Notes under the pieces: model-generated
Seen by the model: only the letters and a program-made list of their open reading frames with translations
Told to the model about the DNA's origin: nothing
Database searches by the model: none
Source: Leptothrix discophora
GTDB taxonomy: Bacteria > Pseudomonadota > Gammaproteobacteria > Burkholderiales > Burkholderiaceae_C
Length of the DNA: 64,000 nucleotides
Reading direction: 5' to 3'
Assembly: GCF_030705305.1 (NCBI RefSeq)
Contig: NZ_JAUZEE010000003.1
Location: forward strand, 310,001 to 374,000
Made by a program: the position numbers and the translations under genes
Part shown: piece by piece, positions 1-7,986 of the stretch
Position numbering within the stretch: the stretch's first letter is position 1
How the letters are laid out: each line of letters opens with the position of its first letter

Positions 1-654
1 GGGCTGCGGCTCGCGCTCCCAGCCCCAGTGCATGAAGGGGATGACCAGGTCGGCGCCGGCACGGCGGGCGGCCCGGATGTCGGCCACCACCTGGCTGTCC
101 TCGCTCCAGGCGATGCCGGGCCAGTTCGGGCCGGCCTCGAAGCGGCGCGGCTTGAACTCGTTGTAGCCCAGCACGGCGATGCGCAGGCCGCCGCGTTCAA
201 GCCACAGCGGCCGGTGCGCCTCGTGCAGGTCACGACCCCCACCGAAGGGCGTGATGCCGGCCGCCCGCACGTGTTCGAGCGTCTCCAGGAAGGCGGCGGG
301 GCCGTAGTCGCCCGAATGGTTGTTCGACACCGCCAGCGCATCGAATCGGCCCTTCAGGACCCGCATCGCGGCCGGGTCGGCGCGGAAGGTGTAGATCTTG
401 TTCTCGAGCGGCTGGCCGGTCGTCGCCACCGGCAGCTCGAGGTTGCCGATGCGCGCGTCCGCCGCGGCGAACCACGGATCGAAGGCCGCCAGCGGATCGC
501 CGCCGGCGGCGATGGTGCGGCCGGGTCCGTCGTCGAGCATGAGGTCGCCGACGAACAGCAAGCGGACCGGCGCGGGGGACTGCGCGAACGCCGGGAAGGA
601 CATCGCCCAGGCCAGGATCAGGGCCAGGACGCCGCTCGGGATGCGCGTGTTCAT
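1..654 (-). CDS. CapA-family metallophosphatase-like protein (3' end beyond window)
   Basis: The reading frame is open from an ATG at 654 to the left edge, giving 218 codons with no stop, so the C-terminus is missing. A signal peptide is visible (Leu/Ile/Ala-rich core ending SFPAFAQ), so the product is probably periplasmic or surface-exposed. Just after it comes LLFVGDLMLDDGPG, then AVSNNHSGDYG and, near the edge, FMHWGWE. These are the GD-x-ML, NNH and HWG motifs of the PGA_cap/CapA family of calcineurin-like proteins, known from poly-gamma-glutamate capsule export. Many CapA-like proteins have no tested role, so capsule function is not implied. The start overlaps the stop of the upstream small exported protein (ATGA), which means a shared transcript and probably coupled translation. 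Confidence 0.75.
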   Translation of the reverse strand, partial: MNTRIPSGVLALILAWAMSFPAFAQSPAPVRLLFVGDLMLDDGPGRTIAAGGDPLAAFDPWFAAADARIGNLELPVATTGQPLENKIYTFRADPAAMRVLKGRFDALAVSNNHSGDYGPAAFLETLEHVRAAGITPFGGGRDLHEAHRPLWLERGGLRIAVLGYNEFKPRRFEAGPNWPGIAWSEDSQVVADIRAARRAGADLVIPFMHWGWEREPQP

Positions 655-1091
655 CGGCCTTCCCTCCCGCACCAGTACTGCAGCTCACCATCGCGCGTCG
701 GCTCGTAGACGCGGTTCAGGCCGGTGAAGCCCCACCCCGCGCCGCCCCCCGTACCACCCGCCACGGCGCGCACCGCTGCCGGCGGCCAGGCCACGTCGAG
801 CTGGTGGACCAGCACCGGCGCGTCGCTGCGGTCGGCGTAGACATAGGCCTTGAACGCCGCCAGCTCGCGCGGCCGGGTCTGCAGCACGAAGCGGATCAGG
901 AAGTAGGAGCCGACCGCCACCGCCGGCACCGCATGCGGGTCGTCGACCGCCGGCACGGCATGCGCGACGGTCTCGCCGCCGTAGGTGACGTGGCAGGTGG
1001 CCAGCGGCGCGGACCCGGCCGGGCCAGCGGCCAGGAGGGACAGCGAGACGGCAGCGGCGGCCAGCGCGTGCCGGGGATCGGGCAGGTTCAT
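651..1091 (-). CDS. Small exported protein of unknown function, coupled to the CapA-like gene
   Basis: This is a 146-residue protein from the ATG at 1091. I chose this start because a clear signal peptide follows (an Ala/Leu/Val core from about residue 9, ending PAGSAP). Upstream in-frame codons would add an Arg-rich stretch without protein character. The mature part has two Cys (near the signal cleavage site and in the terminal YWCGREGR), so a single disulfide is possible. I recognise no domain. Its stop overlaps the start of the CapA-like gene by 4 nt, so the two are probably made together. The function may relate to that partner, but nothing in the sequence says how. Confidence 0.6.
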   Translation of the reverse strand: MNLPDPRHALAAAAVSLSLLAAGPAGSAPLATCHVTYGGETVAHAVPAVDDPHAVPAVAVGSYFLIRFVLQTRPRELAAFKAYVYADRSDAPVLVHQLDVAWPPAAVRAVAGGTGGGAGWGFTGLNRVYEPTRDGELQYWCGREGR

Positions 1092-1146
1092 CGGCCGGAT
1101 TGTCGCGGCCAGGCAGCGCGGCCCCACGCCCGATCCAGCCTGCGCT

Positions 1147-1641
1147 TCACAGCGCATGGAAGACACTGTCGACCGTCGCCGGCCCCTCGCCCACCGTGGC
1201 GCGGAACAGCAGCTCATCGGTGGCCCGCAGGCGGCGGCAGACCTCGCGGCCGAGGTTCATCTGGATCAGCGCGAACTGCTCGGGGTCGTGCTCGAACAGC
1301 CGCAGCAGGTCGTCGGGCGAGACCTCGATGGCCGAACAGTCGGTCTCGGCCCGCACCGAGGCGTTGCGCGGCGACGGGTCCATCAGCGCCATCTCGCCGA
1401 ACACGTCGCCCGGTCCCAGCGTGCGCAGCCGGTAGTCACGGCCCTGCCAGCGCTTGCGGACCTCGACCGTGCCGGACTCCAGCACGTACATCGAGCAGGC
1501 GTCATCGCCCTGGCGGAAGAAGTCGCCACCGGCACGGACCTGGCGCACCCGCAGCGGCGTCAGCAGGTCGTCGAGGGCACGGGCGCTGACCGCCCCGAAC
1601 ACGGGCATGGCCTGCAGGCGCTCGATGCGTTGGGCATTCAT
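1147..1641 (-). CDS. Stand-alone cyclic-nucleotide-binding domain protein
   Basis: The 164-residue product is essentially one Crp-type cNMP-binding beta-roll. The phosphate-binding cassette reads PGDVFGEMALMDPSPRNASVRA, the usual GE-x-AL...R-x-A-[ST]-V pattern, at about residues 75-97. Residues before it (MYVLESGTVEVRK) match the preceding beta strands. No helix-turn-helix follows; the C-terminal 40 residues look helical only. It is therefore not a Crp/Fnr transcription factor but a small cytoplasmic sensor, probably acting through a protein partner. The start is the ATG at 1641. The gene is monocistronic: the neighbour at 1738 points the other way. Confidence 0.75.
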   Translation of the reverse strand: MNAQRIERLQAMPVFGAVSARALDDLLTPLRVRQVRAGGDFFRQGDDACSMYVLESGTVEVRKRWQGRDYRLRTLGPGDVFGEMALMDPSPRNASVRAETDCSAIEVSPDDLLRLFEHDPEQFALIQMNLGREVCRRLRATDELLFRATVGEGPATVDSVFHAL

Positions 1642-1737
1642 GGCGGGTCTCCTGTTGTCGTTCTGGCCGGGCCGGGCAGCCCATCAAGATAGCGCGGCCG
1701 GCGTGTTCCGGACAAGGGCTGCGCCGACAATCGCGCC

Positions 1738-3093
1738 ATGTTCACGAACCTGATCCCCGCCGCGTCGCCCACCGCCCCGACCCCGGACGACCGCGCCCGT
1801 TTCCTGCGCCTGCTGCGCACCGCCACGCTGGACGGCGAGGCCTCGGCCGACCCGCTGCAGCGGCTGATCCTGAGCCAGCACCACGGCGAACCGTCCGACC
1901 TGGACCGCCTGATCGTCCGCCCGCTGCGCCTGCGAGGCGAGCCGGCGCTGCAGCTCGTCTGGCGACACGCGACCCGCGACATCACCAAGAACCTCGCGCC
2001 GGCCGAGGGCCTGGCGCTGATCGACAGCCTGCTCGACCCGCAGGACGGCGCGGGCTTCGCGCATGCCCACCTCGACACCCGCCGCCACGAGATCCAGTTC
2101 GGCGCACGCCGCAAGGGCGGCGGCTGGAAGTTCCGGCTGCAGGTCGGCAAGCGCAAGCTGGCCAACGATGCGGCGTCCGATGCCGCACCAGACGTGGCAC
2201 CACACGCGGCACCAAACGCGGCACCGGACGCGGCCGCGGCCGCCGCAGACGACGACCACAACCGCACCAAGCACCGCCTGCTCGACCTGGCCCAGCCGGC
2301 CTGGCTCGACCTCGGCCTGGCCAGCGCCGACGCCCGGCTGGTGCCGTCGATGGCGCGCAAGTGGAAGCAGATCAACCGGTTCACCGAGATCTTTGCGGAC
2401 GCGCTGGGCCGCTCGCCGCTGGCCACGCCCGCGCGCGTGGCGGCGGGCGAGCCGGTGCGGGTGATCGACTTCGGCTGCGGCAAGGGCTACCTGACCTTCG
2501 CGATGCACCAGTGGCTGACCGCCCAGGGCCGCCGCGCCGAGGTCACCGGCGTCGAGCTGCGCCAGGAGCTGGTGACGCTGTGCGAGGCCAGCGCGCGCCG
2601 CCACGGTCACGACGGCCTGCGCTTCGATGCCGGCGACGTGCGCCACTACACCCCGCCGCAGCTCGACGTGATGGTGGCGCTGCACGCCTGCGACATCGCC
2701 ACGGACCACGCCATCGACCTGGGCCTGCGCGCCGGCGCGTCGATCATCATGTGCTCGCCCTGCTGCCACAAGGAACTGCGCGGCCAACTCCAGCCGCCCG
2801 GCCCGCTGCGCGCGCTGCTGCGCCACGGCGTCCACCTGGGCCTGGAAGCCGAGATGGTCACCGACAGCCTGCGCGCGCTGCTGCTGGACGCGGCCGGCTA
2901 CGACACCCAGGTCTTCGAGTTCGTGTCGCTGGAGCACACCAACAAGAACAAGATGATCCTGGCCGTCCGGCGCGAACGGATCGACCCGTCGCACGCCGAC
3001 CGCATCCGCGCCCAGATCGCCGAGATCAAGGCCTTCTACGGCATCCGCGAGCAGTGCCTGGAAACGCTGGTGGCGGCGCGCTGCGCGGCGTGA
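1738..3093 (+). CDS. SAM-dependent methyltransferase (Methyltransf_32/GSTCD-like)
   Basis: The protein has 451 residues. Motif I of a Rossmann methyltransferase is clear at about residues 242-253 (VIDFGCGKGYLT), followed by GVELRQELV, RFDAGDV and the DVMVALHACDIATDHAI segment typical of the PF13679 family. A CSPCCHKELR stretch follows. The N-terminal ~140 residues are a separate conserved region with LSQHHGEPSDLDRLIVRPL and TRDITKN. Between the two lies a low-complexity Ala/Pro/Asp insert at about residues 141-172, encoded by imperfect GC-rich repeats near 2165-2260. The substrate is unknown; relatives are usually annotated only as methyltransferases, and RNA or small-molecule targets are both possible. 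The ATG at 1738 is the first in frame. Confidence 0.75.
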   Translation: MFTNLIPAASPTAPTPDDRARFLRLLRTATLDGEASADPLQRLILSQHHGEPSDLDRLIVRPLRLRGEPALQLVWRHATRDITKNLAPAEGLALIDSLLDPQDGAGFAHAHLDTRRHEIQFGARRKGGGWKFRLQVGKRKLANDAASDAAPDVAPHAAPNAAPDAAAAAADDDHNRTKHRLLDLAQPAWLDLGLASADARLVPSMARKWKQINRFTEIFADALGRSPLATPARVAAGEPVRVIDFGCGKGYLTFAMHQWLTAQGRRAEVTGVELRQELVTLCEASARRHGHDGLRFDAGDVRHYTPPQLDVMVALHACDIATDHAIDLGLRAGASIIMCSPCCHKELRGQLQPPGPLRALLRHGVHLGLEAEMVTDSLRALLLDAAGYDTQVFEFVSLEHTNKNKMILAVRRERIDPSHADRIRAQIAEIKAFYGIREQCLETLVAARCAA

Positions 3094-3126
3094 GGCGCGT
3101 CCACGGCAGGCCGGACGCGCGGCGCA

Positions 3127-3840
3127 TCAAGCGACGATCGCGCCCTTGTCCAGCCGCAGCACGCGGTCGCAGCGCGCGGCCAGGGTCTGGTCGTGGGTGA
3201 CGAGCACGAAAGCGATGCCCTGGCTGCGGGCCAGGTTCAGCATCAGGTCGAAGACATGGCCGGCGGTCTCGCGGTCGAGGTTGCCTGTGGGCTCGTCGGC
3301 CAGCACGCAGGCCGGGCGCGTGACCAGCGCGCGGGCGATGGCCACACGCTGGCGTTCGCCGCCGGACAGCTCGCCCGGCCGGTGCTGCATGCGCGGGCCC
3401 AGGCCGACGGCCGACAGCACCTGGGCGGCGGCCTCGCGCGCAGCTTCGGGGCGCGCGCGCCGGATCAGCAGCGGCATCGCGACGTTGTCGATCGCGCTGA
3501 ACTCGGGCAGCAGGTGGTGGAACTGGTAGATGAAGCCGAGGTGGCGGTTGCGCCAGCGGCCCTGCTCGGCCGCATCCAGCCGGTCCAGCCGCTGGCCCAG
3601 CAGCTCGACGCTGCCGCTGGTCGGCGCGTCCAGTCCGCCCATCAGGTGCAGCAGCGTGCTCTTGCCCGAGCCGGACGCGCCGACGATGGCCACCAGCTCG
3701 CCGCGCGAGATGGTCAGGTCGATGCCGCGCAACACGGTCACGTCCAGGCCGTCGGCACCGCCCTCGTGGTAGCGCCGGGTCAGGCCGGTGGCGCGGATCA
3801 CCGGGCCTTCCGTGCGGGTCTCGTGGACGACGTCATTCAT
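3127..3840 (-). CDS. lolD: Lipoprotein-releasing ABC transporter ATPase LolD
   Basis: This is a 237-residue ABC ATPase. It shows Walker [10 protein letters not shown] (residues 54-62), signature [15 protein letters not shown] and Walker [12 protein letters not shown]. The short length and the Y[20 protein letters not shown] segment after the Q-loop are typical of LolD/MacB-type ATPases. LolD powers extraction of lipoproteins from the outer face of the inner membrane and their hand-over to LolA. The ATG lies 8 nt inside the end of the permease gene, so both come from one transcript. Confidence 0.9.
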   Translation of the reverse strand: MNDVVHETRTEGPVIRATGLTRRYHEGGADGLDVTVLRGIDLTISRGELVAIVGASGSGKSTLLHLMGGLDAPTSGSVELLGQRLDRLDAAEQGRWRNRHLGFIYQFHHLLPEFSAIDNVAMPLLIRRARPEAAREAAAQVLSAVGLGPRMQHRPGELSGGERQRVAIARALVTRPACVLADEPTGNLDRETAGHVFDLMLNLARSQGIAFVLVTHDQTLAARCDRVLRLDKGAIVA

Positions 3841-5089
3841 AACGCAGCGCCTCGGCCGGGTTGACGCGGCTGGCGCGCCAGCTCGGGTAGAGCGTGGCCA
3901 CGAAGGCCAGCAGCAGCGAGGTCACGACGATGGGCAGGATGTCCGCGCCCTGCGGGTCGCTGGGCATGCGGCTGATCAGGTAGATGTTGCCGGGCAGGAA
4001 GCTCACGCCCAGCGCGTGCTCGATGGCCGGCACGATCACGTCGACGTTGAAGGCCACCAGCAGGCCCAGTGCCAGGCCACCGAAGGTGCCGATCACCCCC
4101 GAGGTCGCACCCTGCACCATGAAGATCCCCATCACCGAACGCGGGCTCGCGCCCAGCGTGCGCAGGATGGCGATGTCGGCGCGCTTGTCGGTCACCGTCA
4201 TCACCAGCGTCGAGACGAGGTTGAAGGCCGCCACCGCGACGATCAGCGTCAGGATGATGCCCATCATGCGTTTCTCGATCTGCACCGCATCGAACCAGGT
4301 CGCGTTGGTGTGGGTCCAGTCGCGGACGATGTAGTCCAGGCCCAGCTCGGTGCCGATCTGCGCGGCCAGCGCGCGGGCCTGGTGCAGGTCGGCCAGCCGC
4401 AGCTGCACACCCTGCGGGCCGCCGGTGCGGAACAGCCGGGCCGCGTCGTCGATGTGCATCAACGCCAGGCCGCTGTCGTATTCATAGTGGCCGGCGTTGA
4501 ACACGCCGACCACGCGGACCTGCTTGAGGCGCGGCACGACGCCGGCCGGCGTGGTCTGGCCGCTGGGGGTCACCAGCGTGATCGAGTCGCCCGCCTGCAC
4601 GCCCAGGCTGCGGGCCAGCTGGCTGCCCAGCACGACGCCCCATTCGCCGGCCTGGAGTCGCGCGAGCACGCCGTCCTTGAGCTGCGCGCCCAGCGGCGTC
4701 ACGTCGGCCTCGTAGGCGGGATCGATGCCGCGCACCATCACGCCGCGCATGTCCTCGCCGCGCGCGACGAGCGCCTGGGCGGCGACGAAGGGCGCGACGC
4801 CCTGGACTTGCGGGTTCTGCTTGAGACGCTCGCCGAGCGCGGCCCAGTCGTCCAGCGCCGCGCCGCTGGCACCGTAGACCTCGACGTGCGCGACCACGCT
4901 GAGCATGCGGTCGCGGACCTCCTTCTGGAAGCCGTTCATCACGCTCAGCACGATGATCAGCGCGGCCACGCCGAGCGCGATGCCCAGCATCGACACGCCC
5001 GAGATGAAGGAGATGAAGCCGTTGCGGCGACCGCCCCGGCCAGCGCGCGTGTAGCGCCAGCCGATGCGCATTTCATAGGGCCAGTTCAT
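3833..5089 (-). CDS. lolC: Lipoprotein-releasing ABC transporter permease, LolC/LolE family
   Basis: The permease has 418 residues. It has one N-terminal membrane helix ([20 protein letters not shown]), a large periplasmic domain and three C-terminal helices (around [20 protein letters not shown], the [17 protein letters not shown] region and [17 protein letters not shown]). This is the MacB/LolC layout. The opening [15 protein letters not shown] and closing [17 protein letters not shown] are family hallmarks. Only one permease gene is present here, so a homodimer working with LolD is likely, as in bacteria that lack separate LolC and LolE. It overlaps lolD by 8 nt. Confidence 0.9.
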   Translation of the reverse strand: MNWPYEMRIGWRYTRAGRGGRRNGFISFISGVSMLGIALGVAALIIVLSVMNGFQKEVRDRMLSVVAHVEVYGASGAALDDWAALGERLKQNPQVQGVAPFVAAQALVARGEDMRGVMVRGIDPAYEADVTPLGAQLKDGVLARLQAGEWGVVLGSQLARSLGVQAGDSITLVTPSGQTTPAGVVPRLKQVRVVGVFNAGHYEYDSGLALMHIDDAARLFRTGGPQGVQLRLADLHQARALAAQIGTELGLDYIVRDWTHTNATWFDAVQIEKRMMGIILTLIVAVAAFNLVSTLVMTVTDKRADIAILRTLGASPRSVMGIFMVQGATSGVIGTFGGLALGLLVAFNVDVIVPAIEHALGVSFLPGNIYLISRMPSDPQGADILPIVVTSLLLAFVATLYPSWRASRVNPAEALRYE

Positions 5090-5227
5090 GGGGCGGCGAT
5101 GCTACCCGAGGGGCACGGCGCGACCGGGTCGACGCCGATAATCCGGCCCGCCCGGACCCTGCCTGTCCCGGCCCCGATCCCCGAGCGCCCGCCGCTCCCC
5201 GAACCCTGACCGCCGCCCCTGCCCGCC

Positions 5228-6235
5228 TTGAACGCCGACCCGACCCCTCACCTGATCCTGCCCCACGCGAGCGCCCTGTCCGATGCCGCGCTGGCGGCCC
5301 TGGGCACCCTGCGGCTGCCGACGCTGCAAAGCCTGCTGGCCCGGCTGAGCCTGGTCGACGACACCGACCGCCACCTTGGCGAGGCCCAGCGCGGCGACGA
5401 GGAATACACCCTCAGCGCACCGCACGAGACCCTGCTCGCGCGCCTGCACGGCTGGCAGGGCGGCGACGGCCTGTGGCCGCTGGCCGCGCAGGCCGCTGCC
5501 GCCGACGGGCTGGACGTGGTGCCCGGTGACCCGCTGCCCTGGGGCCTGGTGACGCCGGTCCATTGGCAGGTCGGCAGCGACTCGGTCAACCTGATCGACC
5601 CGGCCCAGCTGGCCTTGACCGAGGCCGAGTCACGCACGCTGTTCGAGCGGCTGCGGCCGTCCTTCGAGGCCGAGGGCTGGCAGCTGCTGTGGGGTGCGCC
5701 GCTGCGCTGGTATGCGCGCCACCCGAGCCTGGCGACGCTGGCGCTGGCCTCGCCGGACCGCGCCATCGGCCGCAGCCTGGACCTCTGGCTGGGCAAGACG
5801 CCCGAAGCCCGTCGGGCCCGACGCTTGCAGGTCGAGGCCCAGATGCTGTGGCACGAACACCCGGTCAACGAGGCCCGCGAGGCGGCCCGGCAATGGACCG
5901 TCAACTCCTTCTGGCTGAGTGGCTGCGGCCCGGCGCAAGCCAGCGCCGTCCTGCCCGGCGTGACGCTGGACGAGCGCCTGCGCGCCACCCTGCTGGCGGG
6001 CGACTGGCCCGGCTGGGTCGCCGCCTGGCAGGCGCTCGACGCCGGCCCGCTGGCCGCGCTGCTGGCGCGGGCCCGGGACGGCCAGCCCGTCGCGGTCAGC
6101 CTGTGCGGCGAACGCCGCGCGCGCACCTGGCGGCTCGACGGCGCCGGGGCCTGGCAGCGGCTGGGGCATGGGCTGCGTGAACGGCTCGCCAAGCCCGATG
6201 GGCTGGCGGTCATCCAGACCTTGAAGGACCTGTGA
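5228..6235 (+). CDS. RpfE-type conserved protein upstream of recJ
   Basis: A 335-residue protein read from a TTG at 5228. No ATG or GTG lies close by in frame, and the conserved-looking N-terminus (HLILPHASALSD) begins a few codons later, so a rare start is likely. The protein is rich in Leu, Ala and Trp and has no recognised catalytic motif or membrane segment. Position directly before recJ, with overlapping stop and start (TGATG), matches genes annotated in Burkholderiales and Xanthomonas as 'regulatory protein, RpfE type', often mislabelled phosphoglycerate mutase. The Xanthomonas rpf locus also carries rpfE near recJ. Family assignment rests on context and general resemblance; the function is unknown. 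Confidence 0.6.
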   Translation: MNADPTPHLILPHASALSDAALAALGTLRLPTLQSLLARLSLVDDTDRHLGEAQRGDEEYTLSAPHETLLARLHGWQGGDGLWPLAAQAAAADGLDVVPGDPLPWGLVTPVHWQVGSDSVNLIDPAQLALTEAESRTLFERLRPSFEAEGWQLLWGAPLRWYARHPSLATLALASPDRAIGRSLDLWLGKTPEARRARRLQVEAQMLWHEHPVNEAREAARQWTVNSFWLSGCGPAQASAVLPGVTLDERLRATLLAGDWPGWVAAWQALDAGPLAALLARARDGQPVAVSLCGERRARTWRLDGAGAWQRLGHGLRERLAKPDGLAVIQTLKDL

Positions 6236-7986
6236 TGAGCAACCCGCAGATCGCCATCCGCGACGTGCCACCGCGGGCCGTCTGGGCGCTCGAACAGGCT
6301 GGCGTGCACCCGCTGCTGGCGCGGCTGTTCGCCGCCCGCGGCATCCGCAGCGCCGACGAGCTGGACGACGGCCTGGCCCGCCTGCTGCCGCCCGACGCGC
6401 TGCTCGGCGCGCGCGAGGCCGCCGTGCTGCTGGCCGACACGCTGCAGGCCGGCCAGCGCCTGGTCGTCGTGGCCGACTACGACTGCGACGGCGCCACCGC
6501 CTGCGCGGTCGCGCTGCGCGGCCTGGCCATGCTGGGCGCGCGACCGGGCACGCTGCAGCAGATCGTCCCGGACCGCGCGGTGCACGGCTACGGCCTGACG
6601 CCGACCATCGTCGACCTGGCGCTGGACCGCCCCGAGGCCGACCGGCCGCAGCTGCTGATCACCGTCGACAACGGCATCGCCAGCCAGGCCGGCGTGGCCC
6701 ATGCACGCTCGCGCGGCCTGCGCGTGCTGGTGACCGACCACCACCTGCCGGCCTGCGATGCCAGCGGCGGGGTCGTGTTGCCCGAGGCCGACGTGATCGT
6801 CAACCCGAACCAGCCCGGCTGCGGCTTCGCGAGCAAGGCCATCGCCGGTGTCGGCGTGATGTTCTACGTGCTGCTGGCGACCCGCGCCGAGCTGCGCCAC
6901 CGCGGCGCCTTCGACGCCGCCAGCCAGCCGCGCCTGGACGCGCTGCTGGACCTGGTCGCGCTGGGCACCGTCGCCGACGTGGTCCGGCTCGATGCGAACA
7001 ACCGCCGGCTGGTCGCGCAAGGCCTCAAGCGCATCCGCGCCGGGCGCATGCAGGCCGGCGTCGCGGCGCTGTTCGCGGCGGCCGGGCGTGACCCGTCGCG
7101 GGCCAGCGCGGCAGACTTCGGCTTCGCGCTCGGCCCGCGCCTGAACGCGGCCGGTCGGCTGGCCGACATGAGCCTGGGCATCGCCTGCCTGCTGTGCGAT
7201 GAGCCGCGCCGTGCGGCCGAGCTGGCGCAGGCGCTGGACGCGATCAACCGCGAGCGCCGCGAGGTCGAGTCGGGCATGAAGGACCAGGCCGAACGGCTGC
7301 TCGAACGCCTGATGCCGCGCGGCGAGGCACCGCCCGCGCTCGTGCTGTTCGACGAGGACTTCCACGAGGGCGTGGTCGGCATCGTCGCCGGCCGGCTCAA
7401 GGAACGCCTGCACCGCCCGACCTTCGTCTTCGCGCGCGGCGGCGACGGGCTGCTCAAGGGCTCGGGCCGCTCCATCCCTGGCTTCCACCTGCGCGATGCG
7501 CTGGACCTGGTCGCCAAGCGAGAGCCCGAGCTGCTGCGCAAGTTCGGCGGCCATGCCATGGCCGCCGGCTGCACGCTGTCGGCCGACGGCATCGAGCGCT
7601 TCGCGGCCGCGCTGCAGCAGGTCGCCGCCGAATGGCTGGACGCCGCCGCGCTGCAGCGCCGCCTGGCCACCGACGGCCCGCTGGATGCCGCCGCCTTCGA
7701 GCCGGCGCTGGTGCGGCTGCTCGATGCCGAGGTCTGGGGCCAGGCCTTCGAGGCGCCGCTGTTCACCGACGAGGTCGACGTGGTCCAGCAGCGCCTGGTC
7801 GGCGAGAAGCACCTCAAGCTCAGCGTTCGCCACGCCGGCACGCTGCGCGACGCGATCTGGTTCGGCCACACCGACGCGCTGCCCAACCGCGTGCGGCTGG
7901 CCTACCGCCTCAACATCGACGAATACCAGGGCCGCCAGCGCGTGCAGATGGTGGTCGAGGCCGCGATTGCGGTGGGCATCGCATGA
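6235..7986 (+). CDS. recJ: Single-stranded-DNA-specific 5'-3' exonuclease RecJ
   Basis: This is a 583-residue DHH-superfamily nuclease. Catalytic motifs are visible: VVVADYDCDGATAC (Asp81, Asp83, Asp85 region), VTVDNGI, and VTDHHLP (the DHH motif, about residue 168). The DHHA1 part has FGFALGPRLNAAGRL and GIVAGRLKE, and KFGGHAMAAG lies near residue 440. The C-terminal ~90 residues form the OB-like RecJ_OB domain. RecJ degrades 5' ends in RecFOR recombination, mismatch repair and replication restart. The start is the ATG at 6235, overlapping the upstream stop; a GTG one codon earlier is possible but less likely. The 3' end overlaps pabBC by 4 nt. Confidence 0.95.
   Translation: MSNPQIAIRDVPPRAVWALEQAGVHPLLARLFAARGIRSADELDDGLARLLPPDALLGAREAAVLLADTLQAGQRLVVVADYDCDGATACAVALRGLAMLGARPGTLQQIVPDRAVHGYGLTPTIVDLALDRPEADRPQLLITVDNGIASQAGVAHARSRGLRVLVTDHHLPACDASGGVVLPEADVIVNPNQPGCGFASKAIAGVGVMFYVLLATRAELRHRGAFDAASQPRLDALLDLVALGTVADVVRLDANNRRLVAQGLKRIRAGRMQAGVAALFAAAGRDPSRASAADFGFALGPRLNAAGRLADMSLGIACLLCDEPRRAAELAQALDAINRERREVESGMKDQAERLLERLMPRGEAPPALVLFDEDFHEGVVGIVAGRLKERLHRPTFVFARGGDGLLKGSGRSIPGFHLRDALDLVAKREPELLRKFGGHAMAAGCTLSADGIERFAAALQQVAAEWLDAAALQRRLATDGPLDAAAFEPALVRLLDAEVWGQAFEAPLFTDEVDVVQQRLVGEKHLKLSVRHAGTLRDAIWFGHTDALPNRVRLAYRLNIDEYQGRQRVQMVVEAAIAVGIA

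Noticed and set aside
5248-7869. Minus-strand open frame opposite the RpfE-type gene and recJ
   Set aside because: Antisense shadow; recJ motifs are complete on the plus strand.
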